Positions 16,388 through 25,525 of a stretch of 64,000 nucleotides of DNA are shown one piece after another (within the stretch, counting starts at the first letter, position 1; each line of letters starts with the position of its first letter). This DNA comes from Fredinandcohnia quinoae. GTDB lineage: Bacteria; Bacillota; Bacilli; Bacillales; Bacillaceae_L. The position numbers were made by a program, and so were the translations under genes. The notes beneath the pieces were generated by a model. The model saw only the letters and a program-made list of their open reading frames with translations, was not told the origin of the DNA and ran no database searches. The stretch covers positions 152,829 through 216,828 of the forward strand of contig NZ_JAKTTI010000003.1 of NCBI RefSeq assembly GCF_022427965.1, read 5' to 3'.

Positions 16388-17059
16388 ATGAAAATAATGA
16401 TCATAGAAGATGAAGTAACAATTAGAGATATGTTAGCAGAAACGATCGCCAAATGGGGATTTGAAATACATACACTAGGTAAATTTGACAACGTATTACA
16501 GGAATTCCTTAATGAGCAACCACACCTACTATTATTGGATATTAACTTACCCTTTTTTGATGGGTTCTATTGGTGCAATAAAATAAGAGAAGTTTCCAAA
16601 GTACCGATAATTTTCATATCCTCACGTAATACTCCTATGGATATGATTATGGCTATGAACATGGGCGGCGATGATTTTGTTCAAAAACCATTTGATACGG
16701 ATGTTCTCATGGCTAAAGTCAATGCTCTTTTACGACGTTCCTATTCATATATTGATGCACAGCCCAATGTTCTCGAGCATGACGGTATTGTTTTAAATCT
16801 TAAGGACTGGGACGTATTGTATGGAGAGCAAAAAGCAGATCTGACAAAAACAGAATTTATCATTTTGCGGCTTTTGATGCAACAAAAGGGGACAATAGTA
16901 AGTCGAAATAAAATTATGCGAACCCTTTGGAAGGATGAAAGCTTTGTCGATGATAATACTTTGACAGTTAACATTAACCGACTTCGCAAAAAGCTTTCTG
17001 AGCTTGGAAAGGAAAACTTCATTACGACCAAAAAAGGGGAAGGGTACTTGATACAATGA
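16388..17059 (+). CDS. BceR-type response regulator (OmpR family)
   Basis: 223 residues. The receiver domain has acidic residues at IIEDE (7-9), phospho-acceptor Asp51 in LLLLDINLP and Lys at about 105 in VQKPFD. A C-terminal winged helix (about 125-223) carries LTKTEFIILRLLMQQKGTIVSR and VNRLRKKL-like recognition elements (INRLRKKLSELG). In this family it activates the divergent ABC genes when peptide antibiotics are detected. TCTGGAGGT precedes the ATG. Its last bases overlap the kinase gene by 4 bp, so the two are coupled. Confidence 0.93.
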   Translation: MKIMIIEDEVTIRDMLAETIAKWGFEIHTLGKFDNVLQEFLNEQPHLLLLDINLPFFDGFYWCNKIREVSKVPIIFISSRNTPMDMIMAMNMGGDDFVQKPFDTDVLMAKVNALLRRSYSYIDAQPNVLEHDGIVLNLKDWDVLYGEQKADLTKTEFIILRLLMQQKGTIVSRNKIMRTLWKDESFVDDNTLTVNINRLRKKLSELGKENFITTKKGEGYLIQ

Positions 17060-18081
17060 GTTTTACAGAATATATAAAAGATAAACGTTTTTTCTTAGCC
17101 TTCTTCCTTCTGATCATGGTGTTTGTATCTTTGATCATGCTAGTAAGTGTAGAACAAGATAATATCATGAACCATATACTTTATACTAATATTAGCTGTT
17201 TCTTTTTTATGGGTTTGTACATCATAATCGGTTATTATTATCGCAGGAAATTTTATCAAGAATTCACCACACTTATTGATAGTGGACAAGAAGAGGTTAT
17301 GGCACTCATGCCAACTGCTCAAAATTATGAACAAGCACTATTCCTTAGCCTTTTTAAAAAGGTAATTGAGAATAACGCACATCAATTTCAAAAGCTATAT
17401 GATGAAAAAAGAGAACAACACGAGTTCATTCTCTCTTGGATACATGAGGTAAAGCTACCCATTGCCGCAAACCGCCTTCTCTTGGAAAATAGTGAAGGAA
17501 AAACAGTGGATTACCTGGTTGATAAATTCGAGGACGAGCTTGATAAGATTGATCAATACGTTGAGCAGGCCCTTTATTATTCTCGTATAGATTCATTTTC
17601 TAAGGACTATTTCATTACGGAGATCCGTATCAATCAAATTATTAAAAACAGTGTTAAAAAATATTCTAAGCTATTTATCAATAAGAGGGTTCGAATCGAA
17701 ATGGATGAAACCGAACAACTCGTCCAAAGTGACAGCAAATGGTTAGGCTTTGTCATCGACCAAATCCTTGCGAACTCATTAAAATACACAAATGATGGTG
17801 GGAAAATTTCATTTCAATTTGAGGAAGATTTAAAAGAAAAAAAGCTTCATATTGAAGATAATGGAATTGGTATTACACCCGAAGACATCAATCGCGTATT
17901 TGAAAGAGGTTTCACTGGTTCGATTGGTAGAAGTCATGCGAAATCTACTGGGATGGGACTATACCTTGCTAAACAACTAGCAACTAAGCTAGGACATAAT
18001 TTAACAATTGAATCTAAAAAAGGGGTGTATACAAAGACTACCATTCACTTTCCTAAAATAAGAAATTATTATGATTTATGA
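17056..18081 (+). CDS. BceS-type intramembrane-sensing histidine kinase
   Basis: 341 residues. Two helices lie at about 11-31 and 40-62 with almost no loop between them, the mark of intramembrane-sensing kinases that get their signal from a BceAB-type transporter. The phospho-acceptor His130 is in LSWIHEVKLPI. The ATPase domain has N-box ILANSLKYTNDG near 229, G1 IEDNGIGI near 266 and G2 STGMGLYLAK near 301. It is translationally coupled to the response regulator by ATGA overlap. The inducer cannot be told from sequence; bacitracin, lantibiotics or similar lipid II-binding peptides are typical. Confidence 0.93.
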   Translation: MSFTEYIKDKRFFLAFFLLIMVFVSLIMLVSVEQDNIMNHILYTNISCFFFMGLYIIIGYYYRRKFYQEFTTLIDSGQEEVMALMPTAQNYEQALFLSLFKKVIENNAHQFQKLYDEKREQHEFILSWIHEVKLPIAANRLLLENSEGKTVDYLVDKFEDELDKIDQYVEQALYYSRIDSFSKDYFITEIRINQIIKNSVKKYSKLFINKRVRIEMDETEQLVQSDSKWLGFVIDQILANSLKYTNDGGKISFQFEEDLKEKKLHIEDNGIGITPEDINRVFERGFTGSIGRSHAKSTGMGLYLAKQLATKLGHNLTIESKKGVYTKTTIHFPKIRNYYDL

Positions 18082-18132
18082 AAATGGGGGACCCGGGTGC
18101 TAAATACGTTTCATTTGGATTAAAAGTAAAAT

Positions 18133-18162
18133 AAAAAGAGTAGGATTTTTACCTACTCTTTT
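18133..18162. terminator. Bidirectional terminator between kinase and DUF5667 genes
   Basis: AAAAAGAGTAGG and CCTACTCTTTT pair across a short loop, with A and T tracts on both sides, between two convergent genes. Confidence 0.88.
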
Positions 18163-18167
18163 AATCA

Positions 18168-19517
18168 TTACTTGTCTTCTTTATCCTTTTTCTTTTCCTC
18201 TTGTTCTTTATTAGCCTTTTCTCGTTTTTGCTCTTCGGCTTTCTTTAATGCTTCTTGTTGTTTTTCTTCAGCTTTTTTTAATTCTTCCTTAGCTTTCTCT
18301 TCTTTCTTCTTTACTTCTTCACGCTCTTTTTCAGCACGTTTCTCTGCTTCTACAAGTTTACGCTCTTCTTGTTTCTTTACTTCTTCACGCTTACGCTCAT
18401 CAGCCTTTTTAGCCGATTCCTCTTGTTTTTTTAATGCCTCACTCTGTTTTTCTTCAGCTTTTATACTTGCTTCTTTTGCTTTATTTTCATTATCCGTAAC
18501 TTCAGCAAGTTCTTCGATTTTACCCTTATCTTTACCTTTTTCAAGAGCATCCTTGACCACTTCATCTGCCTCTTCATTGATTTCTTCAAGTAGTTCTTCT
18601 TGCTTTTCAGCTACGTTTTCATTAAGTTCAGCAAGTTCTTTTTGATATTCTTCTTCATCAATGTCACCAGAAGACAGTTTTGATTCTAATTCCGCGCGTT
18701 TTTCGGATGCTTCATTTTCTTTTTCTTGAAGTTTAGCTAATTTCTTATTAATTTTCTTCTCTAACTTTTCTTGAGCTTTTACAATGTTCTTTTGTAAAGC
18801 TTCTTTTGCTTGAGGGTTTTCTATTTTATCAAGAGCAGCTGTTAGAGCCAAAATGTTGGCAGAGAATTTGTCCTCAAGTTCAGCTCGAACAGGATCTTTT
18901 GAAGCCTGTTCTTCATCAACTTCACCATCAACAGTTTCTGTTTCAGTTGTTTCTTCTGTTGGCTCTGCATTTTCATAATTTGCTAGAGCTTCTTCTTGTT
19001 GTTCAATGGCCTGTTGAAGTGCCTCTTCAGCTAGGTCTTCTTCACCCGCAGCAATTAACGCCTCTGCTTCTTTAATACGCTCTTCAACAAAAGATGCAAG
19101 TAATTCAGCCTCTTTTACATCATCAAATGTTAAAGCAAGTTGCACATTTTCGCGAAGAGTTTTAAAGAAATAGAAGAAATCGCCAGGAAGTAGGGATGGC
19201 TCTTCTGTTTCTTCCTCAGTTGACTCCTCTGCTTCTGGTTCTTCTGTAACCACTTCATCTGTCCCTTCAATTGCACCCTCTTCAGGAGTCGACTCTATTG
19301 CATCACCCTCCGGAATTGGTTCAACTGTTGGTTCTATTGTATTTTCAACTGTTTCGTCTTGTTGAACAGTCTCCTCTACCTGAGTATCTACTGGTTGGTC
19401 AATATCTTCTGCAAAAGCTTGTCCATTTCCTAACGTAAAAGCAAAAGTCGTTACAACAACACTAGACACAATTACATTACGCATGTTTTTGTTAAATGAA
19501 AAATATTTTTTTGACAT
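18168..19517 (-). CDS. Secreted DUF5667 coiled-coil protein, c-di-GMP-riboswitch controlled
   Basis: 449 residues from the ATG at 19517, which has GGAGGGG upstream (a start at 19538 adds seven residues without a site). A signal peptide, about residues 1-36, ends near QAFAED. An acidic Glu/Thr/Pro stretch (about 37-105) follows. Then comes a DUF5667-like helical block opening PGDFFYFFKTLRENVQLALTF and holding AELLASFVEERIKEAEALIAAG. A long charged coiled coil ends in Lys/Glu repeats (KKAEEKQQEALKKAEEQKRE). There is no sortase motif, so it is secreted or loosely wall-bound. A surface or matrix role is inferred from the upstream c-di-GMP riboswitch. Confidence 0.85.
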   Translation of the reverse strand: MSKKYFSFNKNMRNVIVSSVVVTTFAFTLGNGQAFAEDIDQPVDTQVEETVQQDETVENTIEPTVEPIPEGDAIESTPEEGAIEGTDEVVTEEPEAEESTEEETEEPSLLPGDFFYFFKTLRENVQLALTFDDVKEAELLASFVEERIKEAEALIAAGEEDLAEEALQQAIEQQEEALANYENAEPTEETTETETVDGEVDEEQASKDPVRAELEDKFSANILALTAALDKIENPQAKEALQKNIVKAQEKLEKKINKKLAKLQEKENEASEKRAELESKLSSGDIDEEEYQKELAELNENVAEKQEELLEEINEEADEVVKDALEKGKDKGKIEELAEVTDNENKAKEASIKAEEKQSEALKKQEESAKKADERKREEVKKQEERKLVEAEKRAEKEREEVKKKEEKAKEELKKAEEKQQEALKKAEEQKREKANKEQEEKKKDKEDK

Positions 19518-19597
19518 TAAAATTCCCCTCCAAAACAAGTTTATTTGTAAAGGAAGAATCTTGAATTAACTCTATTAACTGGAGTCTTTTCTCCATT

Positions 19598-19690
19598 CTT
19601 CATTTGGTAGCCCAGCCATCTTAGTAAATTACCGTAGACCTGTAACTTTGCGTCTTTACCTTTCGATAAATTTGCCCTTTTCAAATGAGG
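19598..19690 (-). ncRNA. Cyclic di-GMP-I (GEMM) riboswitch
   Basis: On the minus strand the outer stem TCATTTG/CAAATGA encloses GGGCAAA, then a stem capped by CGAAAG, then GACGCAAAG and AGGTCTA, then a variable arm, and finally ATGGCTGGGCTACC. These are the conserved blocks of the c-di-GMP-I aptamer, including the GAAA tetraloop and its receptor side. About 80 nt separate it from the DUF5667 start; a small GGAG/CTCC hairpin follows but no T-rich terminator, so the mode of control is not clear. The remaining bases 19691-19810 hold only AT-rich upstream sequence. Confidence 0.87.
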
Positions 19691-19810
19691 AACGTTATTT
19701 TTTATTTCCGTTCACCATTCGTATGATAAATATACTGTATAAAGTGGAAAAGGTGTATAAGTAATTATTTCCAATGGATAATGTTTTGGAACAATCTTAT
19801 AGAAAGAATA

Positions 19811-19852
19811 AAAAAACCATCCTCAGAGTAAAACTTTTTCAAGGATGATTTA
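19811..19852 (-). terminator. Terminator of the amino-sugar gene cluster
   Basis: On the minus strand ATCATCCTT pairs with AGGATGGT around an AT-rich loop and is followed by seven T, 10 bp behind the GH20 stop. Confidence 0.8.
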
Positions 19853-19862
19853 ACTTATTAAG

Positions 19863-21740
19863 TTAAAAATTACTTGCAGTTACAATTCGATTGTAAAATT
19901 CCCTGCCGAGTGTTACCTTATCTGGAAATTGTTCTGGACCATCAAAATAAAGCCGATTTTCTTCGAGTTCTTCTATTTTAGGAATATTTCCATCTAACCA
20001 ATCGCTAAGTCTATGGATAGCTGTCTCAATACGTGTCAATACCCCACCATAGCGAATATCCAAAACCTCCCACCCGAAGGCTTTATTAGTAGAAAACCAC
20101 AGGTTTCGATGGCTCTTACGAAGTTTTTCAACCTGCTCCACAAGGGAATCTAATAATACAAGATATTGCTTAACTTCACTTTTATCTTCCTTATCATAGG
20201 CTGCTTTTATCTTGATGCCAATTTCAGCTTTCGTACTTAATACTCGTGCAAGTCCCTCATAAAAGGTAAATAAATATTTCATGTCATGTTCATTTTCTTT
20301 TGCCAACTCCAGTGGCTTTATTAAGCTATTGTAATGCTCTTCCATAGGTAATCCATGAATGTTCTTGTCATACAAACCTATTAAGATATCTTGCCATAGT
20401 AGAAACTTTGAGGGATTAGAAGAATAAAGATTATCCTTCATTACACCTGGTGTTTCATCAAATGCATTTAAAAGTAGAAAATCATCAAGTCGATATCCTG
20501 TACAAAAGTGGAATCTTTCCTCTAAATCCTTCCGATTTACTTCTTTATGATACGTATATTCGGCATATAATTGAAGGCCAGGAAGAGCAGTTTGAATTGG
20601 TGTCTCCGCTCCATTGTCACCCCACATTGTGGCGATAACTTCCTTTATTCCAGCTTTTCTACATGCTTTTAACGCTGATTCTGTAGTTACAAACATCCTC
20701 CCATAATTCGGTGATATCCCATTCCAAGTCCACAGTCCGCCCGCAAAAATCGGATCAGACACCAGCTGTTTATGACTATGAAGCATCTTCTCATAAAAAT
20801 TCTCATCTGGATGATAATAATCCCAATAAACCATTTGAACATCAGGTATCGATTGAATTACGTCTTCGGGTATCCCTGAATCTAAGTCGTAATAATTACC
20901 TTCTTTCGATGCTAGGCGGAAGTACATATCACTCCAAATCATCGGTTGTAAACCAAATTTCTCAGTAATCGAGAGTACATTTCGAAGATGCATATTCATA
21001 ATTTCAAATCTATTATGATATCCATTCTCTTCTATATATTTACCTAGACCGAGCTGTAATGCTTCATCCATTCCTATATGGATCCTTTTTGATCGGTATG
21101 GTTTCGTTGCAGATTCGATTATCTTACTTAAAAATTCATAGGTTTTTGACTCACCCACTAATAAAATATCATCAGTATCCTTAATATCGTTAGCATATCC
21201 CCATTTTAGGGCTTCTTTTAAGTGAGCTAATGTTTGGATACAAGGTATCATTTCGATTCCTATTTGATAGGCATATTCATCACATTCCCTAATTTCTTTT
21301 TCTGTATATCTTCCACGCATATAGCCAAAATAGGGTAGATCTGGCACTTCATACGTTTCTTCAGTGTATACCATTAACATATTTAGACCCATAACCGACA
21401 TTTTACGAAGCAGCATTTTAATCCCTTCTACGGTTAAAACTGCGTTTCTAGAAACATCGACCATTGCACCACTAGTTTCAAATTGAGGTTCTTCAATTAA
21501 ATTAAATTCTTTCTTTTTTTCAAAGTTTTGTAGCCACAAACCCAAAGCACGAAAAAAATGAATCCTTTTTTCAAAGATAATTTGTCCTTGTCCTTCACTG
21601 TTCTTAATTATTAACGGTCCTTTGCGTTTCAGGACCTCAATTGGATACCCATCCTCTGCTAACTGCATTCCAAGTTCATTAGAAAGAATGGATATTCCTT
21701 CTAAAACATCTGTTATCTCACCTATCAAATGTATTTTCAA
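19863..21740 (-). CDS. GH20 beta-N-acetylhexosaminidase
   Basis: About 625 residues. Glycoside hydrolase family 20 enzymes release terminal N-acetylglucosamine or N-acetylgalactosamine by substrate-assisted catalysis. The Asp-Glu catalytic pair is visible in RIHIGMDEALQLG at about residues 225-226. The barrel opening GAMVDVSRNAVLTVEGIKMLLRKM and the aromatic WTWNGISPNYGRM, MWGDNG blocks support the fold. There is no signal peptide, so it should act on imported oligosaccharides. AAAGGAGG fits a TTG start at 21740 better than the ATG at 21767, which lies before the site. It is the last gene of the cluster. Confidence 0.9.
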   Translation of the reverse strand: MKIHLIGEITDVLEGISILSNELGMQLAEDGYPIEVLKRKGPLIIKNSEGQGQIIFEKRIHFFRALGLWLQNFEKKKEFNLIEEPQFETSGAMVDVSRNAVLTVEGIKMLLRKMSVMGLNMLMVYTEETYEVPDLPYFGYMRGRYTEKEIRECDEYAYQIGIEMIPCIQTLAHLKEALKWGYANDIKDTDDILLVGESKTYEFLSKIIESATKPYRSKRIHIGMDEALQLGLGKYIEENGYHNRFEIMNMHLRNVLSITEKFGLQPMIWSDMYFRLASKEGNYYDLDSGIPEDVIQSIPDVQMVYWDYYHPDENFYEKMLHSHKQLVSDPIFAGGLWTWNGISPNYGRMFVTTESALKACRKAGIKEVIATMWGDNGAETPIQTALPGLQLYAEYTYHKEVNRKDLEERFHFCTGYRLDDFLLLNAFDETPGVMKDNLYSSNPSKFLLWQDILIGLYDKNIHGLPMEEHYNSLIKPLELAKENEHDMKYLFTFYEGLARVLSTKAEIGIKIKAAYDKEDKSEVKQYLVLLDSLVEQVEKLRKSHRNLWFSTNKAFGWEVLDIRYGGVLTRIETAIHRLSDWLDGNIPKIEELEENRLYFDGPEQFPDKVTLGREFYNRIVTASNF

Positions 21741-21854
21741 AATGGAACCTCCTTTATCATGCCTCATTCGTTGGCTATCATCTTTTTTCTTATAATTACG
21801 ATAAAGTAACTACGAAAGATTTTCCGCCATCAAACTTTAAAAGAATTCATAATA

Positions 21855-22568
21855 CTATGTCTCGATGAAAAATCGCAACGCATTTGGTAAATCCTCTTCC
21901 CAAACTCGCCATAAATGATGTTCCTCTACTTCTTTATACTGAAGATTTACATCTTTTAGCGATAAGCTCTCATACAGTTGACGATTTCTTGTTAATATAT
22001 ATAATTTTTCATTTGAAATCGAAGATATAAAGTCATCCTCGTGTAATCCTACTGTTTGATAGACATTCCATTTTGGTTGTACTTTTTCTAACTGTAAAAT
22101 ATCATCTACCGAAATAGCTGCCGATTGAAGTAATAAATGAGTCCATATTTCAGGCTTTTCCATTGCAATGTTTAAACATATATTTCCTGCTAAGGAATCT
22201 CCTAGAAGTCCCCTTTTTGATATTTTCATATGTAAATTTTCAATTGTTTTCTCAAATTTAGGAATAAATTCGTCATTCATAAAGTGTATGTAATTTATAA
22301 AAGAATTCCCTTTCCTGCTAAAGGATTCCCATCTTTCAATTGAACTCCCGGGATGGATCAGTACAAAAACTAGATGATTAGTTAATTGCGGATTCATTTT
22401 TATCAAATCTTTTATCGCAATTTCAATTCCTCCAAGTTCTATATAATCCATTCCATCTTGAACATATAATACATACGCATCCTTAATATTTTCGCTTGCA
22501 GTCAATACAGTGTACTTAATTGATTTGTTCAATTTAGTACTATAAAAAATTTGATCTATTTTATTCAA
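21855..22568 (-). CDS. Putative esterase (alpha/beta hydrolase, enterochelin-esterase-like)
   Basis: 237 residues with the pattern of the 'putative esterase' alpha/beta hydrolases. The nucleophile elbow is GDSLAG (near residue 123), with a preceding MNDEFIPKFEKTIENL helix typical of this family. A late HHLWRVWEEDLPNALRFF places the catalytic His. No secretion signal is present, so it is cytoplasmic. Its place between GH20 and the ROK kinase suggests removal of an ester, for instance O-acetyl groups from imported amino sugars, but that is inference from context. Confidence 0.7.
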   Translation of the reverse strand: MNKIDQIFYSTKLNKSIKYTVLTASENIKDAYVLYVQDGMDYIELGGIEIAIKDLIKMNPQLTNHLVFVLIHPGSSIERWESFSRKGNSFINYIHFMNDEFIPKFEKTIENLHMKISKRGLLGDSLAGNICLNIAMEKPEIWTHLLLQSAAISVDDILQLEKVQPKWNVYQTVGLHEDDFISSISNEKLYILTRNRQLYESLSLKDVNLQYKEVEEHHLWRVWEEDLPNALRFFIET

Positions 22569-22637
22569 TTTACTTAGCCCCTATATGCTTGAGGATTAAT
22601 AAGCATAATCATATTTTTATAGATAAAACACGTCTGA

Positions 22638-23528
22638 CTAGCTAAAGCTATGTAATGAAATAGCACCAAACAATCCCGCTTTGTTACCAAGTTTTGATTT
22701 CAATATTTTTACGTCTGAAAAACTATCCATAATTAATTGATGAACTTTTTCGGATACTAGTTTCACAGATAACTCTTGCTCCATAATTCCTCCTCCTATA
22801 ATTACACAAGGAGGATTGAAGATATGAACTAAACTGGCGATTCCAAGAGCAACTTCATTTGTCCATTTATCAAATAGATTACATATACTTTCATCTCCAC
22901 TTTCAATCATGTTGAAGAGCGCTCTACCATTCGTACAATTTGAATTTATCTTTTGAGCTTCCAAGATTAAAGCGGTAGTGGAACCGTAGCATTCATAACA
23001 TCCCAATTTTCCACAATTACATTGAAGCCCATAAGGATGAACAATCATATGACCGAATTCACCTGCAACTCCATTAAAGCCCCGGTGCAGCTTTGAATCT
23101 ATAACAATTGCCCCACCTATACCTGTACCAAATGTTAAAAAGATAAAATCCTGATAATCCTTGCCCGCTCCATAAAATTTTTCACCAAGTGCAGCGGCAT
23201 TAACATCGTTTTCGACTTTTACAGCAACATTAAACCGCTCTTCTAATATGTCTTTTATTCTTGTGCCAGTATAACCTGGTATATTTTCATTTGCATAAAC
23301 GATATAGCCCTCTTTACTATTTACCTGCCCAGCAGTACTAATGCTTATTGCATCAATACCCGGATATTGGGCAATGATATGCACCAACTTTTGGATTATA
23401 TATTGCCCTCCTTTTAGACTCTCCGTTTCAATCTCTCTAAATAATTCAATATTCCCATTTTCATCAGATATACTGATTTTTATTGCCGTTCCCCCAATAT
23501 CTGCTGCAAATATTTTCAAGAGTCTCAC
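22638..23528 (-). CDS. ROK family sugar kinase
   Basis: About 296 residues. The ATP phosphate-binding motif DIGGTAIKIS is at the N-terminus, GTGIGGAIV is near residue 135, and the ROK zinc site CNCGKLGCYECYG is near residues 166-178. The family phosphorylates glucose, N-acetylmannosamine, N-acetylglucosamine and related sugars. The adjacent nanE suggests ManNAc or GlcNAc as substrate. The N-terminus is uncertain: GTG at 23528 or TTG at 23519, the latter better spaced from GAAGGTG. It has no helix-turn-helix, so it is a kinase and not a ROK repressor. Confidence 0.9.
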   Translation of the reverse strand: MRLLKIFAADIGGTAIKISISDENGNIELFREIETESLKGGQYIIQKLVHIIAQYPGIDAISISTAGQVNSKEGYIVYANENIPGYTGTRIKDILEERFNVAVKVENDVNAAALGEKFYGAGKDYQDFIFLTFGTGIGGAIVIDSKLHRGFNGVAGEFGHMIVHPYGLQCNCGKLGCYECYGSTTALILEAQKINSNCTNGRALFNMIESGDESICNLFDKWTNEVALGIASLVHIFNPPCVIIGGGIMEQELSVKLVSEKVHQLIMDSFSDVKILKSKLGNKAGLFGAISLHSFS

Positions 23529-23569
23529 CTTCTACTATTTTTACAAGTTTTCTTCCCCAAAAATTAGAT

Positions 23570-24262
23570 TCAGTCTTGTATTGCTTGTAAAAATCTTTTT
23601 GTAATTTCTCTTGGGCGTGTTATCGCTGAGCCAACGACTGCTGAATGAACGCCTGTATCAAATACCTTTTTTAATTCCTCGGGAGTTGATATTCCGCCCT
23701 CAGCAATCACGGGTACTTTTAAAGTATCAACAAATTGTTTTATAAGTTCAAAATTGGGTAATTCAACATCCTTTGTATAGGATGTATAGCCCGCTAAGGT
23801 TGTACCGATAGCATCAAATCCTAACTTTTCTGCCTTGATTCCTTCATCAAGTGTCGAGCAATCAGCCATAAAAAGTTGATCTGGATACTTTTCCCTAATC
23901 ATAGGGAAAATTTCAGAAATAGTTGTACCATCTGGTCTTACTCTCCCTGTTGCATCTAATGCAATCATATCTACTCCTTCATTAATAAGGAGTTCAATTT
24001 CATTCAATGTTGGAGTAATAAATACATCCGAATCTTTATATTCTTGTTTTATAATACCAATTATTGGAAGATTGGTGACTTTTTTAATTTCATTTATGTC
24101 TTCAACACTGTTCGCTCTTATACCACTTGCACCAGCTTCCACTACAGCTAAAGCCATTTTACTCATTATAAAAGGACTATGCAGTGGCTCATCAGGTAAG
24201 GCTTGGCAGGAAACGATTAGTTTTCTATTTACTTTTTCAAAAAAATCCCGGTTTTTCGCCAT
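23570..24262 (-). CDS. nanE: N-acetylmannosamine-6-phosphate 2-epimerase
   Basis: 230 residues from the ATG at 24262 with CTGGAG upstream. Converts ManNAc-6-phosphate to GlcNAc-6-phosphate. Characteristic blocks are VSCQALPDEPLHSP, ASGIRANSVEDI, LPIIGIIKQEY, MIALDATGRVRPDG (catalytic Lys/Glu region), DCSTLDEGIKAEKLGFDAIGTTLAGYT and PVIAEGGISTPEEL. Length and order match the family. No nanA lyase is present nearby, so the source of ManNAc may be a glycan other than free sialic acid. Confidence 0.95.
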   Translation of the reverse strand: MAKNRDFFEKVNRKLIVSCQALPDEPLHSPFIMSKMALAVVEAGASGIRANSVEDINEIKKVTNLPIIGIIKQEYKDSDVFITPTLNEIELLINEGVDMIALDATGRVRPDGTTISEIFPMIREKYPDQLFMADCSTLDEGIKAEKLGFDAIGTTLAGYTSYTKDVELPNFELIKQFVDTLKVPVIAEGGISTPEELKKVFDTGVHSAVVGSAITRPREITKRFLQAIQD

Positions 24263-24296
24263 TAAAAACACTCCAGTTAGTTACTAATCTTTGATA

Positions 24297-25487
24297 CTAT
24301 TTACTATATTTTAGAAGAATGTCTTCTAAGTCATTCCACCATTTATAATCCTCTACATACACCGTATCAAAAAGCATTACTCCGCTAGTACGTTCTTTAC
24401 AAAGTTCTACCGCTTTCCTAAATTGTCCAACATTATTGGTATAATCTTTTAAATATAAACTAGCAATGACGGGTATTTGTCCTTGAATAGCTTCATTACT
24501 CATTTCAATTGCACCTTCAACACTATACCAATTGGCTGGTCGATTATTTTGGATTGCCTCTTCAATATAAACTTCTGGATAGTAGCAACCCGTCATAATA
24601 AAATCAAACTCCTCTGCATATGCTGAAGTGTGATAATCCTCCGAAGTCCAAGCAAGTGATGGATGGTACATCTTGCTTGCCCAGTTTACCCCTTCGTTAT
24701 AATAAAGTGGGTACCAAGAACCAACATAGATGCTAAAAATTAAATCAGAATTAACATGTTTAACAATATTTTTTGCTTTGTGAACGAAATTTTTTATATT
24801 TTTCGCACGCCACTCTGCCCATTTTGGAAATAATGGCCCAAAGTTGGGTTTCATATTATGAACTGTAAATATATCCTCCGGCCAATTTTCAATTACATGT
24901 CCGGTATATTTTTCAAATTCTGTTCGGCTTAAATTACTGAAGTCCCCAAAAATGTTAGGATATCTACATCTATCTAAGACAATCCCATCAACCTCATATT
25001 TTCCTATAACCTCTTTAATAATATTTAATTCATGTGCCTCAACTTCCGGATGAATTGGATTTACAAAGACAGTTGGATCATACTTATTTTCTGCAGCGGT
25101 AGGCATATTAGATAGTGCCTGGTCATAATGGACAACCTGCCAGTGTGGTCGATCATATACGATTCCTTCTCTTGTTAAACCATTTCCTTCGGCAAATATA
25201 TCGACATTTGCGATAATTTTTAGTTCTGTACCCTTTGCAATGTCAATAAACTCTTGGAGAAAATCCCGGTCCTTCCATCCATGGTACTGTTCATCCTTCA
25301 TTTCACTTACATGATATGCGTATTTACTTGGGAAAGTAGAAAAGCCATATGGGATTTTCGCGTCAATGACAATATGAGTAATATTTGCTTTTACTGCATT
25401 ATTTATCAATTCTTCCATTTTTTCTTTCTTTAATAGCCTGTTACCATTTGCAAGGAAATCAACCCATAATATATTTGATTGCTCCAT
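24297..25487 (-). CDS. GH10-like / YngK-type putative glycoside hydrolase
   Basis: 396 residues resembling the GHL10/DUF187-type TIM-barrel proteins (B. subtilis YngK is a remembered relative). Opening WVDFLANGNRLLKKEKMEELINNAVKANITHIVIDAKI matches the first barrel turns. VDGIVLDRCRYPN near residue 165 holds the expected acidic residue on strand 4, and several Trp-rich loops (SWYPLYYNEGVNWASKMYHPS) could line a sugar cleft. There is no signal peptide, so it is predicted to be intracellular. The substrate is not known; the cluster suggests an amino-sugar glycan. Confidence 0.7.
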   Translation of the reverse strand: MEQSNILWVDFLANGNRLLKKEKMEELINNAVKANITHIVIDAKIPYGFSTFPSKYAYHVSEMKDEQYHGWKDRDFLQEFIDIAKGTELKIIANVDIFAEGNGLTREGIVYDRPHWQVVHYDQALSNMPTAAENKYDPTVFVNPIHPEVEAHELNIIKEVIGKYEVDGIVLDRCRYPNIFGDFSNLSRTEFEKYTGHVIENWPEDIFTVHNMKPNFGPLFPKWAEWRAKNIKNFVHKAKNIVKHVNSDLIFSIYVGSWYPLYYNEGVNWASKMYHPSLAWTSEDYHTSAYAEEFDFIMTGCYYPEVYIEEAIQNNRPANWYSVEGAIEMSNEAIQGQIPVIASLYLKDYTNNVGQFRKAVELCKERTSGVMLFDTVYVEDYKWWNDLEDILLKYSK

Positions 25488-25525
25488 CTCTTTTCCTCCC
25501 TTAAACTAATTTGTTCAATTCATTT

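Noticed and set aside
16200..16388. 62-codon minus-strand frame ahead of the ABC ATPase
   Set aside because: It covers the whole divergent promoter region with the BceR-like sites and shows no protein-like composition.
18172..18645. Ser/Phe-rich + strand open frame of 157 codons
   Set aside because: It is the antisense of the Lys/Glu-rich coiled coil of the DUF5667 gene; AAG/GAA-rich codons read backwards give long open Ser/Phe frames.
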